Shown: in pieces, positions 45,148 through 52,800 of the stretch | How positions within the stretch are numbered: position 1 is the stretch's first letter | How the letters are laid out: the number at the start of each line of letters is the position of its first letter | From: JBEEOW01 sp041191405 | Lineage (GTDB): Bacteria > Bacteroidota > Bacteroidia > Cytophagales > UBA9547 | Reading direction: 5' to 3' | NCBI GenBank assembly: GCA_041191405.1 | Contig: JBEEOW010000006.1 | Location: 95,738-159,737 of the forward strand | Length of the DNA stretch: 64,000 bases | Notes under the pieces: generated by a model | Told to the model about the DNA's origin: nothing | What the model saw: the letters and a program-made list of their open reading frames with translations, nothing else | Databases searched by the model: none | Program-made: the position numbers and the translations under genes

Positions 45148-45696
45148 ATGGCTAGCTATTACAAAATAGGTAAAATTTCTAAACCTCACGGGGTTAAGGG
45201 GCAAATGCAGGCACAACTTGTGTTTGACGATGAAGATATTCTCGACGAACAAGAAGTGTTTTTCCTATTGTTAGGAACTGGATATGTACCATACTTTGTA
45301 ACCGAATTCAGAATGACAGCTTCGGATAAAGCAATCATAGCTTTTGAAGAAGTAACCAATCCTGAAAAGGCAAACAAATTACGTGATGTAGAGTTTTATG
45401 TACCTCTTGATGCTATACCAGAAGAGTTAAGAGAAAATGATTGGGATCAAATAATTGGTTACAAATGTATTGATAAACGTGATGGCGAAATTGGTATCAT
45501 TGAAGATATTCTTGAAGCACCAAGCCAATTATTGTTATCAATAAAACATAAAGGAAAAGAAGTTTTAATTCCTTTGGTTGATGCATTTGTTGACACAATA
45601 GATGATAAAGCAAAAACATTATACACAAATCTTCCTGAAGGATTGTTAGAGGTTTACACAAGTACAGATTCTAACCAACCAGATGATGCGGATTGA
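45148..45696 (+). CDS. rimM: Ribosome maturation factor RimM
   Basis: A 182-aa protein. The N-terminal RimM barrel has YKIGKISKPHGVKGQMQAQL. The C-terminal PRC-barrel has IIGYKCIDKRDGEIGIIEDILEAPSQLLLSI and KEVLIPLVDAFV. It helps 16S processing and 30S head assembly with uS19. Its end overlaps trmD by 14 bp, which suggests coupled translation. Confidence 0.95.
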   Translation: MASYYKIGKISKPHGVKGQMQAQLVFDDEDILDEQEVFFLLLGTGYVPYFVTEFRMTASDKAIIAFEEVTNPEKANKLRDVEFYVPLDAIPEELRENDWDQIIGYKCIDKRDGEIGIIEDILEAPSQLLLSIKHKGKEVLIPLVDAFVDTIDDKAKTLYTNLPEGLLEVYTSTDSNQPDDAD

Positions 45697-46372
45697 TATC
45701 ATTTCAGTAGCACCAGAGCTTTTAAATAGTCCATTTGAACACTCTATATTAAAACGAGCAATCAGTTTTGGAGTAGTAGAAGTTCATATACATAATTTAA
45801 GAGATTTCTCCTTAAACAAACATCGTCAAGTGGACGATTATGCTTTTGGCGGAGGTGCAGGCATGGTAATGCAATGCGAACCACTAGCAGCTTGTATAAG
45901 AAGTTTACAAGCCGAACGTAGTTATGATGCAGTAGTTTATACTACCCCTGATGGCAAAACATTTGATCAAAAAGATGCAAATAGAATGTCGTTATTGGGA
46001 AATATTATGATTATTTGTGGGCATTATAAAGGGATAGACGAAAGAATTAGAGAAAAATTTGTAACCCACGAAATAAGCATAGGCGACTATGTATTGTCTG
46101 GTGGAGAGTTGGCAGCTGCCGTAATCTCCGATGCAATAATAAGACTAATTCCTGGTGTATTAAATGATGAAACCTCAGCTCTAACTGACTCATTTCAAGA
46201 CGATTTATTGGCTCCGCCAGTATATTCTCGTCCGGCAGAATGGGAAGGAATGAAAGTGCCAGAAGTGCTACTTTCTGGTCACGAAGAAAAAATTAGAGTG
46301 TGGAGAGAAGAACAAGCGCTGGAACGAACCAAAACTCGTCGCCCAGATTTATATAATAAATTAATCAATTAA
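45683..46372 (+). CDS. trmD: tRNA (guanine-N1-)-methyltransferase
   Basis: A 229-aa protein. The trefoil-knot SPOUT enzyme motifs are complete: DDYAFGGGAGMVMQCEP, IIICGHYKGIDERI and GDYVLSGGELAAAV. It methylates G37 of tRNAs next to the anticodon to prevent frameshifting. Two tandem ATG codons at 45683 and 45686 are both possible starts. It overlaps rimM by 14 bp. Confidence 0.96.
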   Translation: MMRIDIISVAPELLNSPFEHSILKRAISFGVVEVHIHNLRDFSLNKHRQVDDYAFGGGAGMVMQCEPLAACIRSLQAERSYDAVVYTTPDGKTFDQKDANRMSLLGNIMIICGHYKGIDERIREKFVTHEISIGDYVLSGGELAAAVISDAIIRLIPGVLNDETSALTDSFQDDLLAPPVYSRPAEWEGMKVPEVLLSGHEEKIRVWREEQALERTKTRRPDLYNKLIN

Positions 46373-46383
46373 AACGAACAAAA

Positions 46384-46414
46384 TTGTGATTTGTAAAAAA
46401 TAATCATATATTTG
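46384..46414 (+). promoter_or_regulatory. Predicted rplS promoter
   Basis: TTG at 46384-46386, a 20-bp spacer, and TATATTTG at 46407-46414. RNA would start near 46420, so rplS has its own promoter inside the cluster and its start must be the ATG at 46442. Confidence 0.65.
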
Positions 46415-46441
46415 CAGTCCGTTTTTGAAAATTACACAACG

Positions 46442-46822
46442 ATGAATCCGTTATTAAAAATAGTTGCTGAAGAGTACGCAGAGCAAAGAGCTGCTTTGCC
46501 TTCATTTAAAGCTGGTGATACATTAAATGTTCACGTTAAAATTAAAGAGGGTAACAAAGAGCGTATCCAGCAGTACCAAGGTATTGTAATCCAACGTCGT
46601 AATCCAAACTCTCAAGGAGAGACTTTTACAGTTAGAAAAATTTCTAACGGTGTTGGTGTTGAGAGAATTTTCCCAATTCTTTCTCCAAACATTGATAAAA
46701 TTGAAGTAGTACGCCGTGGTGCTGTACGTAGAGCTCGTTTGTTCTACTTACGTGGTGCTGTAGGTAAAGCTGCAAGAGTTAAAGAAAAAAGAACTTTCGC
46801 TCCAGCTAAAGAAGCGAAATAA
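46442..46822 (+). CDS. rplS: Ribosomal protein bL19
   Basis: 126 aa from the ATG at 46442 (MNPLLKIVAEEYAEQRAAL). Motifs are FKAGDTLNVHVKIKEGNKER and ISNGVGVERIFPI. A longer frame opens at a TTG inside the -7 box at 46412 and is rejected. It sits at the 30S/50S interface next to bL14. A terminator follows. Confidence 0.96.
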   Translation: MNPLLKIVAEEYAEQRAALPSFKAGDTLNVHVKIKEGNKERIQQYQGIVIQRRNPNSQGETFTVRKISNGVGVERIFPILSPNIDKIEVVRRGAVRRARLFYLRGAVGKAARVKEKRTFAPAKEAK

Positions 46823-46844
46823 TTCATTTCTTAAAACAAATATT

Positions 46845-46878
46845 AAAAAACCTCTGAGATTCGTCTTTGAGGTTTTTT
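46845..46878 (+). terminator. Terminator of rplS
   Basis: AAAAAACCTC (46845-46854) opposes GAGGTTTTTT (46869-46878) with a 14-nt loop and a T-rich end. Confidence 0.85.
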
Positions 46879-46903
46879 GGTTTTATGTATTTAAGCTAAC
46901 ATC

Positions 46904-46936
46904 AAACCTATAAGGTTTTAAAAACCTTATAGGTTT
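46904..46936. repeat. 33-bp palindrome, copy 1 (REP-like doublet)
   Basis: Two inverted copies of AAACCTATAAGGTTT around a short A/T centre. It is identical over 35 bp (including a leading TC) to the copy at 47554-47586. Its last 2 bases are part of the transposase stop codon. Confidence 0.85.
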
Positions 46937-47528
46937 AAAATTCCCAATCATCAAATAAATTTATGTCATTTATTTGATGATAATTTTTAAAATCATTGAT
47001 ACTTCCAAACCATGAAACTACTTCATTTCTACACAATAAAGTAGGTTTTTCAGAGAGAATACTGTTATATGAACTATATTTCCAATCCTCAATTTGTGAT
47101 GTAAAACCATGTTTTACAGGATTTTGATGAATATAATTTATAACAGTACTTAAATAGTTGTCAGATTTTACTGAAAATCGCTTGGTAAAATCTATCCATA
47201 ATGATCCTTTGCGATTGTACATTTTGTTGTATGCTTTAGCATAGGAGTTTAGCAAATTACTCAACTCTTGCATCACTAACTTATGAAAATCTGATTTGTA
47301 TTTAGGATGTGCAAGTAATGTTTCTTCTGAATGAATTTTTATAAGGAAATGAATATGGTTGGGCATTAAACAATACGCCAAAGTATTGCAAACTGAAGGC
47401 ATATATGAGGCATATTTGCGAAGAAAAAACGAAAAATTATCATCATTTTTAAATAGATTTTCATTCCCAACTGCATGATTTACAACATGATAATATGTGT
47501 CAGGCTCAAATTGTTCTAATCCTTTCAT
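46935..47528 (-). CDS. RAYT-type (REP-associated, IS200-like) Y1 transposase
   Basis: A 197-aa protein. YYHVVNHAVGNENLF, a FLRKYASYMP helix, then YCLMPNHIHFLIKIH supplies the HUH metal motif. YAKAYNKMYNRKGSLWIDFTKRF holds the candidate catalytic Tyr and a conserved KGSLW. YINYIHQNPVKHGF-type and DWKYSSYNSI residues complete the TnpA-REP signature. These single-domain enzymes cut and move short palindromes next to them. Identical 33-bp palindromes lie directly at both ends of the gene, the arrangement expected of a RAYT with its own REP. It looks intact. Confidence 0.88.
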   Translation of the reverse strand: MKGLEQFEPDTYYHVVNHAVGNENLFKNDDNFSFFLRKYASYMPSVCNTLAYCLMPNHIHFLIKIHSEETLLAHPKYKSDFHKLVMQELSNLLNSYAKAYNKMYNRKGSLWIDFTKRFSVKSDNYLSTVINYIHQNPVKHGFTSQIEDWKYSSYNSILSEKPTLLCRNEVVSWFGSINDFKNYHQINDINLFDDWEF

Positions 47529-47553
47529 AAATTATATAATCTTTTAATTTGTC

Positions 47554-47586
47554 AAACCTATAAGGTTTTAAAAACCTTATAGGTTT
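47554..47586. repeat. 33-bp palindrome, copy 2
   Basis: Same sequence as copy 1, 26 bp upstream of the transposase ATG. Confidence 0.85.
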
Positions 47587-47593
47587 CGTTATA

Positions 47594-47626
47594 GTTAAGC
47601 CATATAACAATGGGTCTAATAGTTTT
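47594..47626 (-). pseudogene. Third, degraded copy of the R-M gene 3' end
   Basis: GTTAAGCCATATAAC (47594-47608) matches the end of the R-M gene exactly. It is followed after a gap by CAATGGGTCTA, which matches CAATTGGTCTA. It directly follows palindrome copy 2, as the better copies follow palindrome halves. Confidence 0.5.
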
Positions 47627-47681
47627 ATTTAGTTTGCTATTTAAACGGGCAAGGGTTAAAATAATATTTTTGTTAATGAGC

Positions 47682-47696
47682 AAACCTTATAGGTTT
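47682..47696. repeat. Half palindrome, copy 3
   Basis: A single 15-bp arm, AAACCTTATAGGTTT. It adjoins the duplicated R-M gene tail. Confidence 0.75.
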
Positions 47697-47697
47697 C

Positions 47698-47777
47698 TTA
47701 CTCCCCCTCCACAATTTTAATTTCCTCATCAGTTAAGCCATATAACTCATATACCAATTGGTCTATTTCTTTGATTT
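47698..47777 (-). pseudogene. Duplicated 3' end of the type IIG R-M gene
   Basis: In the R-M frame it reads KEIDQLVYELYGLTDEEIKI, then VEGE and a TAA stop, nearly the same as the true end of the R-M protein. 47720-47772 matches 49103-49155 at 53 of 53 bases. The joining point to the HEPN-like gene is at about 47777, and beyond it the two copies diverge. Confidence 0.8.
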
Positions 47778-48593
47778 AGGCAACTTTTCTTCTTTAATTT
47801 TATCAAAATCTATTTTATCAATTGGGTTTTCATTATTTTTAATTTGACTCCATGTGAAACAATACATCTCATCGTTACTCCAATTTTTAGGATATTGTAC
47901 ACAAAAATATCCACCAATTGCTGAATCATAATTTTCATCATAATCATAACTATACCCACCAGATAATGCACGACCTTTGGGTTGTAAAGAATAATTTTCA
48001 TTTTGAAATTGGGCAGATAAAATAATTACTAATCCACTAAGTGCGTCCATTAATGTATCAAAATTTGCTTTTACGAAATAGTTGTGTCTATCATGTTTTG
48101 ACTTATTGTATGATTTATACCATTCTAAAACGTGCCAATTTTGATTGGGGTATGTACTCCAATTAATAAATGGAGTACGGATATTTTTTAAACCTTTCCA
48201 TGTTGGAAATTTTACGCTATAAGAAGATAATTTATGTGAAAACTCTAATAAACAATAATCCTTATCAATACTTCTTTTATCTCTATTTGAATATATATTT
48301 TCGTTCAAAATTGCTGTAAAATTAGCTTCAATTTCAACGCAAATCCTAATAAGTAATTCTTGAATTCTAAGAGAAATTGTATCTTTATTTTCATCGCAAG
48401 GTTCAACAAATTTAAATAATTCAAAAACATCTTCTTGTATTAATAGAAATGCTCTAATGTAATGTTGAGGGTCTAAAGCATATTCTTTATTTAGCAAATA
48501 CATACTATTTCCTGAATTTGAATATGAGCCATCAGACAATTGTCTAACAGTTCTTTTAAACGGTTTTAATAATCCACAATTAGTAATTTCCAT
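47763..48593 (-). CDS. HEPN-like protein in the R-M island
   Basis: 276 aa from the ATG at 48593 (a TTG start at 48608 is possible). It is mostly helical, with the motif WYKSYNKSKHDRHNYF near residue 160. This is an N-x3-H-x-R pattern like the RNase motif of HEPN domains, followed by a hydrophobic helix (LMDALSGLVIILSAQF). HEPN proteins are common RNase toxins in phage defence, but the fit here is by eye only. The last codons and the TAG stop are supplied by the duplicated R-M tail, so the original C-terminus was probably cut by recombination. Confidence 0.6.
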   Translation of the reverse strand: MEITNCGLLKPFKRTVRQLSDGSYSNSGNSMYLLNKEYALDPQHYIRAFLLIQEDVFELFKFVEPCDENKDTISLRIQELLIRICVEIEANFTAILNENIYSNRDKRSIDKDYCLLEFSHKLSSYSVKFPTWKGLKNIRTPFINWSTYPNQNWHVLEWYKSYNKSKHDRHNYFVKANFDTLMDALSGLVIILSAQFQNENYSLQPKGRALSGGYSYDYDENYDSAIGGYFCVQYPKNWSNDEMYCFTWSQIKNNENPIDKIDFDKIKEEKLPKSKK

Positions 48594-48646
48594 TTTGTTT
48601 ATTTTCAAATAATCTGTTTAATTTTATAATTTATATATACTTTACT

Positions 48647-49021
48647 CTATTCATAAATTACATTTATGTCAAATTCTCTAATATATTTTTCTAAATCTGT
48701 GTAGGACACGTATTTTTTTTTGGAATTATCATCTGAGAACTTGTTATTATATTTCATTATGTACCTAAGCGTTTCATGATTTTTAATCCAATAAACCTTG
48801 CTATTTAATAATAAAAAATCTTTATCAAATGCTGAATTTACATCTTTTGCTCGAATACTTAAAGGTGTCGCATTATCATTTTTGCAAACTTTTCTTGATT
48901 GGAAAACTTTTTTCCATTTAAAAATATCAACAAATTTATAAATGCCCAAAAATGCACCTATTGCAATAAAACCAGTAACTATTGACATAAATTCACTTGC
49001 ACATGTTAACCAATCTTTCAT
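48647..49021 (-). CDS. Small membrane-anchored protein, unknown function
   Basis: A 124-aa protein. One TM segment (about 10-32: SIVTGFIAIGAFLGIYKFVDIF) precedes a basic cytosolic domain with KVYWIKNHETLRYIMK and YVSYTDLEKYIREFD. I recognise no family. It is 53 bp upstream of the HEPN-like gene and 59 bp downstream of the R-M gene on the same strand. A membrane anchor next to an HEPN protein and a restriction enzyme is compatible with an abortive-infection role, which is inference. Confidence 0.55.
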   Translation of the reverse strand: MKDWLTCASEFMSIVTGFIAIGAFLGIYKFVDIFKWKKVFQSRKVCKNDNATPLSIRAKDVNSAFDKDFLLLNSKVYWIKNHETLRYIMKYNNKFSDDNSKKKYVSYTDLEKYIREFDINVIYE

Positions 49022-49064
49022 ATTATTATTTTTTACAATAAGCCTTAAACATTACATATTTATT

Positions 49065-49079
49065 AAACCTATAAGGTTT
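49065..49079. repeat. Half palindrome, copy 4
   Basis: A single arm, AAACCTATAAGGTTT, 1 bp past the stop of the intact R-M gene. Confidence 0.75.
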
Positions 49080-49080
49080 C

Positions 49081-52000
49081 TTACACACCCTCCACAATCC
49101 TTATTTCCTCATCAGTTAAGCCATATAACTCATATACCAATTGGTCTATTTCTTTTTCTAAGGCTGAGGTATCTATTTTTGAGTTAAGTTTTTTAATTTC
49201 TAAAATTTCTTTAACAATAGTTTCAATTTTTTCTTTTGTTTCTTTGTTCGCTAATTTAATTGGGAATTTATATAAATCACTATTCTTTAATTGTGGTGTA
49301 CTGTCAATGTTTGTTACAAGTTCATTAACATAAAACCAATTAAATAATTTTGAATTAAATAAGGATAATAAAACCAAATGTGGTATTCTAGAGTCAATAT
49401 TATAAATAAAATACAAAGATTGTTCTGGATAAAAACCTTCTGTTTCAATTGCTGAAATAAGTGGTATCCCTGTTTTTCTTAATAATATTTTAGGTTTAAT
49501 GCCTAATTTATTAATGTCTCTTGTTCTACCTGTTATATTTTCATCTATAAATTCAAAGTAAAAACTATCATTAACAAAATATTTTTGAATAGACCTCCCT
49601 TTTAAAACATTTATTTGTCTTTCATTAATTCTATTTTCATAAATTAAATTTGACTTACCACCAAACCCAGATGTTGCTAAAGCAAAATCTGATAATTTGG
49701 AATTTAACTTAAGTCTCTTAATGATTTCAAAAATTTTAGGATTTTTATAACTTTTAAATTCATAAATTTCATTTTCTAAATAAATTGAGTTAAGAATTAA
49801 TGATTTTTCATTATTTGGAGAATCTTTAACAGAAATTTCATAAACATCTTTATTTGCTTTCCTTAATAAATAAGTCATAGTATCAGTAATGATTTCTGGA
49901 AATTCCCATCTATAGATAATTTCAATAAGTGTTGTGTTTTTAATAAGAAATTTTCTTAAATAAGATAATGATTCGTTTGAACCTAATCTATCTGGTATAA
50001 TTATACAGTTAAAACCATTATTTTGGGTTAGATTATATGAAGTTTTTATAAAATATTCATAAAGATTTGGCATATAAGTATTTTCAGGAAAGATTGATTT
50101 ATAATAATTTAATAAATTATTGTCATCAATATTACTATGCTTACCCATTAAAGAGACCCAAGGCGGATTCCCAATAATCACATCAAAACCAACAAAATCA
50201 CCATCGTTGTTTAATACTTCTGGAAACTCAAAACGCCATTCAAAAGCATTTTCATAAATTTTATTACTTTTGATTTCTTCTATTTCATTTGATAACTTCT
50301 TTACTAAATTCTCTAAAAATCTAGTTCTATCTTCATAATCTTTTTGTTCTTTAACACTTAATTTGAATAATGATTTTTGATTTAAATGAACAAATAATAA
50401 TCCTGAATATTCATTCAGTTTCTTAACTTTTGGGTCGCTTTTGTTTATTTCAGTTCTAAAATCACTCTTAATGTCTTTGATTAAGCGTTCCATTTCCCAC
50501 TTTTCTTCCTTGCTTTGGGCATGGCGGTAGGTTTGTACTGCTAGTTGGTAGCTTTCTACATTCCATTTACTTTTTTTAAGAGCCTTTTTAATATCTGCAT
50601 CTAAACCAAATCGGCTAATTAATGAGTTTCCACATTTGATATTGATGTCGATATTTGGGAGGGTCTCTAATTGTTTATTTTCCTGCTTGTAGTAAGCATT
50701 TTTTAACAATTCGACCCAAAGTCTTAACCTACATATTTTAACTGAATTAGGGTTAATGTCCACCCCAAATAAACAGTTTTCAATAATGGTTTGCTTTTGG
50801 TGAAATAGGGTTTCTTGTATGCGTTGGCTTTCTTTGTTGTTTGGGTTGTATTCGTAAAGTTCGCCATCTTCATCAGTTACTACCAATTCATCATTTTCAA
50901 CAGAAATTTCATATCTGTTAAGCGATTTTCCGTCTTTGTCTTCTAGTATTTTAAGGTCGCTTTTTATGGCAATTATTTCATTTAAAGCTGAAACCAAAAA
51001 GTGACCAGAGCCAACTGCTGGGTCGCATATTTTTAGAGAGTTTATTATTTCATTGGCTTCTTTACGGTTTTCAATTTGGTCGTAGAGTTCGCTAAAATTA
51101 GTTTCTATGTCTGAGCTTTCAGTTAATTTATAATTTGCTTCTTTAAACTTCTGAATTACAGCTCTTCTAATAGTCTCACGACACATATACATGGTTATAA
51201 AACCAGGAGTAAAAAATGAACCATCCTTATAACCGTTAATTTTTTCAAATATTAAACCTAAAACAGATGCATTAATCAGTTTTTTATTGTCTTCTTGTAT
51301 TTCACCACTACCATCAGAACTGAAATCATACGCATTTAAAAACTCAAATAAATAAGTAATTCCATTAAGGTTTTCTTTGCGTTTTTTATTTTTAATTATA
51401 ACACTTGAACTGTAGAATGGTAATGTTGCATTAATATCTAAGTTATTAATAAACAATGTTTTTTGTTCGAGTTCTGTTGGTTCAAATAATGAACTGTTTA
51501 GGTAAGGTACTAAACCAAATACTTCATTTATTTTAGGTGTGCGTTCTTCTACTTTTTTAGCTAATACACTAAAAAACAACTTATCTAATTCATAGTAATC
51601 TTTGATTTTATCTAAATTAAGGAAAGCATATTTTTTGTCACCTTTGTGATAAGTGAGTAATTGAGCTTCTAATAATTTCAAGAATAGAATTCGATTCATC
51701 CATGTAATTACCAATTCTAAGCCAACGTTAAACAATCGTTCTTGGTGTGTACTTCCGTATTGTGAAGGTGTATCTAATATTAGTATTTTATCGTGGCTTT
51801 CTAATTGTGCAATTGCATTTTCGAGTAATGAACCTTCATTTCTAAACCCTTCTGGTTGACGTTGAATAAGTTTTTTACCACCTTCTTTTTCTTCTTTTAA
51901 ACCAATAATATGTAATAATTCTAAATAAAAATCTTTATCTAAACTATTACTATCATTAGCAAAAGGTACTTTTAATAAATGATTAGGTGAAAGTATTTTA

Positions 52001-52680
52001 AGTAAAGCAATAAGGTTTTTATCATCTTTTAAGCTTTCATTCTTTAGTGCTTTTTCAAAATCTTTTATATTAAAAAAGGTACATTCTACTTCTGATTGTA
52101 AAGTATCAATGTATGGTTTAGCTATTTCATTGTAAAACAATTTGGTATCTTTAGTTACCTTTTTCCCATCTCTCCATTCTTCGTATTCTTTTACAAATTT
52201 CTTGTTTTGGAAAAATGTTTTCTCAAAATAACTAGCTTCAAAAATGTACCATTCATTGATATTGGTAGCAATTAAGTACTTAATATCAATGTTGTTTTCT
52301 TCAATACGTTCACGTAAATAGTATAAAACCAACTCTTGAAATGCTTTACCATTGGGTTTATCAACAGAAATCCATTCATTTTTATTGGTTGGTCGTTTGG
52401 CTTCAATAATTACACCAACAGATGATTTATTATCTTTACCGTTATGAATTACAAGGTCTTGCGTACCTTTTGTATTAACTTCGTTTGTGTTTTTGTAATA
52501 GGTATTTAACAGAAAATCACGAACATGATTCTTTTGATTTTCTTCACGTTCTATTTCATCAATCTTATTTAAAAGTGTAATTAAGTTGGTTTTAAACAAA
52601 TCCATGTCAGCACGTAAAGGACGTTGCTTTAAAAATGCTTTGTTCAATGCCTTTTGTGGTGTTTTTAATAAAAGTTTCAT
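49081..52680 (-). CDS. Single-chain type IIG-like restriction-modification enzyme (Eco57I family)
   Basis: A 1199-aa protein. The N-terminal PD-(D/E)xK nuclease has TQDLVI (Asp75) and IIEAKR (Glu93, Lys95). A helical linker follows, then an N6-adenine methyltransferase with motif I CDPAVGSGHFLVSAL (Asp553) and motif IV GNPPW (Asn838-Trp841), and a C-terminal target-recognition domain ending QLVYELYGLTDEEIRI. One protein therefore cuts and methylates DNA, with specificity set by the C-terminal part. It looks intact. REP-like palindromes lie directly after its stop and 80 bp before its ATG. The 3' end is duplicated twice downstream. Confidence 0.88.
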   Translation of the reverse strand: MKLLLKTPQKALNKAFLKQRPLRADMDLFKTNLITLLNKIDEIEREENQKNHVRDFLLNTYYKNTNEVNTKGTQDLVIHNGKDNKSSVGVIIEAKRPTNKNEWISVDKPNGKAFQELVLYYLRERIEENNIDIKYLIATNINEWYIFEASYFEKTFFQNKKFVKEYEEWRDGKKVTKDTKLFYNEIAKPYIDTLQSEVECTFFNIKDFEKALKNESLKDDKNLIALLKILSPNHLLKVPFANDSNSLDKDFYLELLHIIGLKEEKEGGKKLIQRQPEGFRNEGSLLENAIAQLESHDKILILDTPSQYGSTHQERLFNVGLELVITWMNRILFLKLLEAQLLTYHKGDKKYAFLNLDKIKDYYELDKLFFSVLAKKVEERTPKINEVFGLVPYLNSSLFEPTELEQKTLFINNLDINATLPFYSSSVIIKNKKRKENLNGITYLFEFLNAYDFSSDGSGEIQEDNKKLINASVLGLIFEKINGYKDGSFFTPGFITMYMCRETIRRAVIQKFKEANYKLTESSDIETNFSELYDQIENRKEANEIINSLKICDPAVGSGHFLVSALNEIIAIKSDLKILEDKDGKSLNRYEISVENDELVVTDEDGELYEYNPNNKESQRIQETLFHQKQTIIENCLFGVDINPNSVKICRLRLWVELLKNAYYKQENKQLETLPNIDINIKCGNSLISRFGLDADIKKALKKSKWNVESYQLAVQTYRHAQSKEEKWEMERLIKDIKSDFRTEINKSDPKVKKLNEYSGLLFVHLNQKSLFKLSVKEQKDYEDRTRFLENLVKKLSNEIEEIKSNKIYENAFEWRFEFPEVLNNDGDFVGFDVIIGNPPWVSLMGKHSNIDDNNLLNYYKSIFPENTYMPNLYEYFIKTSYNLTQNNGFNCIIIPDRLGSNESLSYLRKFLIKNTTLIEIIYRWEFPEIITDTMTYLLRKANKDVYEISVKDSPNNEKSLILNSIYLENEIYEFKSYKNPKIFEIIKRLKLNSKLSDFALATSGFGGKSNLIYENRINERQINVLKGRSIQKYFVNDSFYFEFIDENITGRTRDINKLGIKPKILLRKTGIPLISAIETEGFYPEQSLYFIYNIDSRIPHLVLLSLFNSKLFNWFYVNELVTNIDSTPQLKNSDLYKFPIKLANKETKEKIETIVKEILEIKKLNSKIDTSALEKEIDQLVYELYGLTDEEIRIVEGV

Positions 52681-52706
52681 GCTATTATTTTATTTGAATA
52701 GCTAAA

Positions 52707-52736
52707 TTAAACCTTTTATCGGTTTAAACAAAAGTA
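52707..52736 (-). promoter_or_regulatory. Candidate R-M promoter box and inverted repeat
   Basis: On the minus strand TACTTTTG (52736 to 52729) is an exact -7 box. TTG 22 bp further (complement of 52759-52761) comes from the edge of the palindrome. TTAAACC at 52707-52713 and GGTTTAA at 52721-52727 form a perfect inverted repeat at the expected RNA start, usable as an operator or a leader hairpin. Confidence 0.4.
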
Positions 52737-52759
52737 CTTACTTCAAAAAATAATTATAC

Positions 52760-52792
52760 AAACCTATAAGGTTTTCAAAACCTTATAGGTTT
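52760..52792. repeat. 33-bp palindrome, copy 5
   Basis: Identical to copies 1 and 2 except for C instead of A at the centre. It lies between the R-M gene and the GloVer-repeat gene and marks the right edge of the island. Confidence 0.85.
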
Positions 52793-52800
52793 AATTTGAA

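Noticed and set aside
46412..46441. Longer N-terminus for bL19 from the TTG at 46412
   Set aside because: It lies inside the predicted -7 box, and bL19 proteins start at MNxLxKIxE-like residues, which match the ATG at 46442.
49081..52680. BREX PglX
   Set aside because: Similar methyltransferase layout, but an N-terminal PD-(D/E)xK nuclease is present and no pglZ, brxC or other BREX genes are adjacent.
46904..52792. CRISPR array
   Set aside because: The repeats are palindromes spaced 0.1-3.7 kb apart with genes between them, with no regular spacers and no cas genes.
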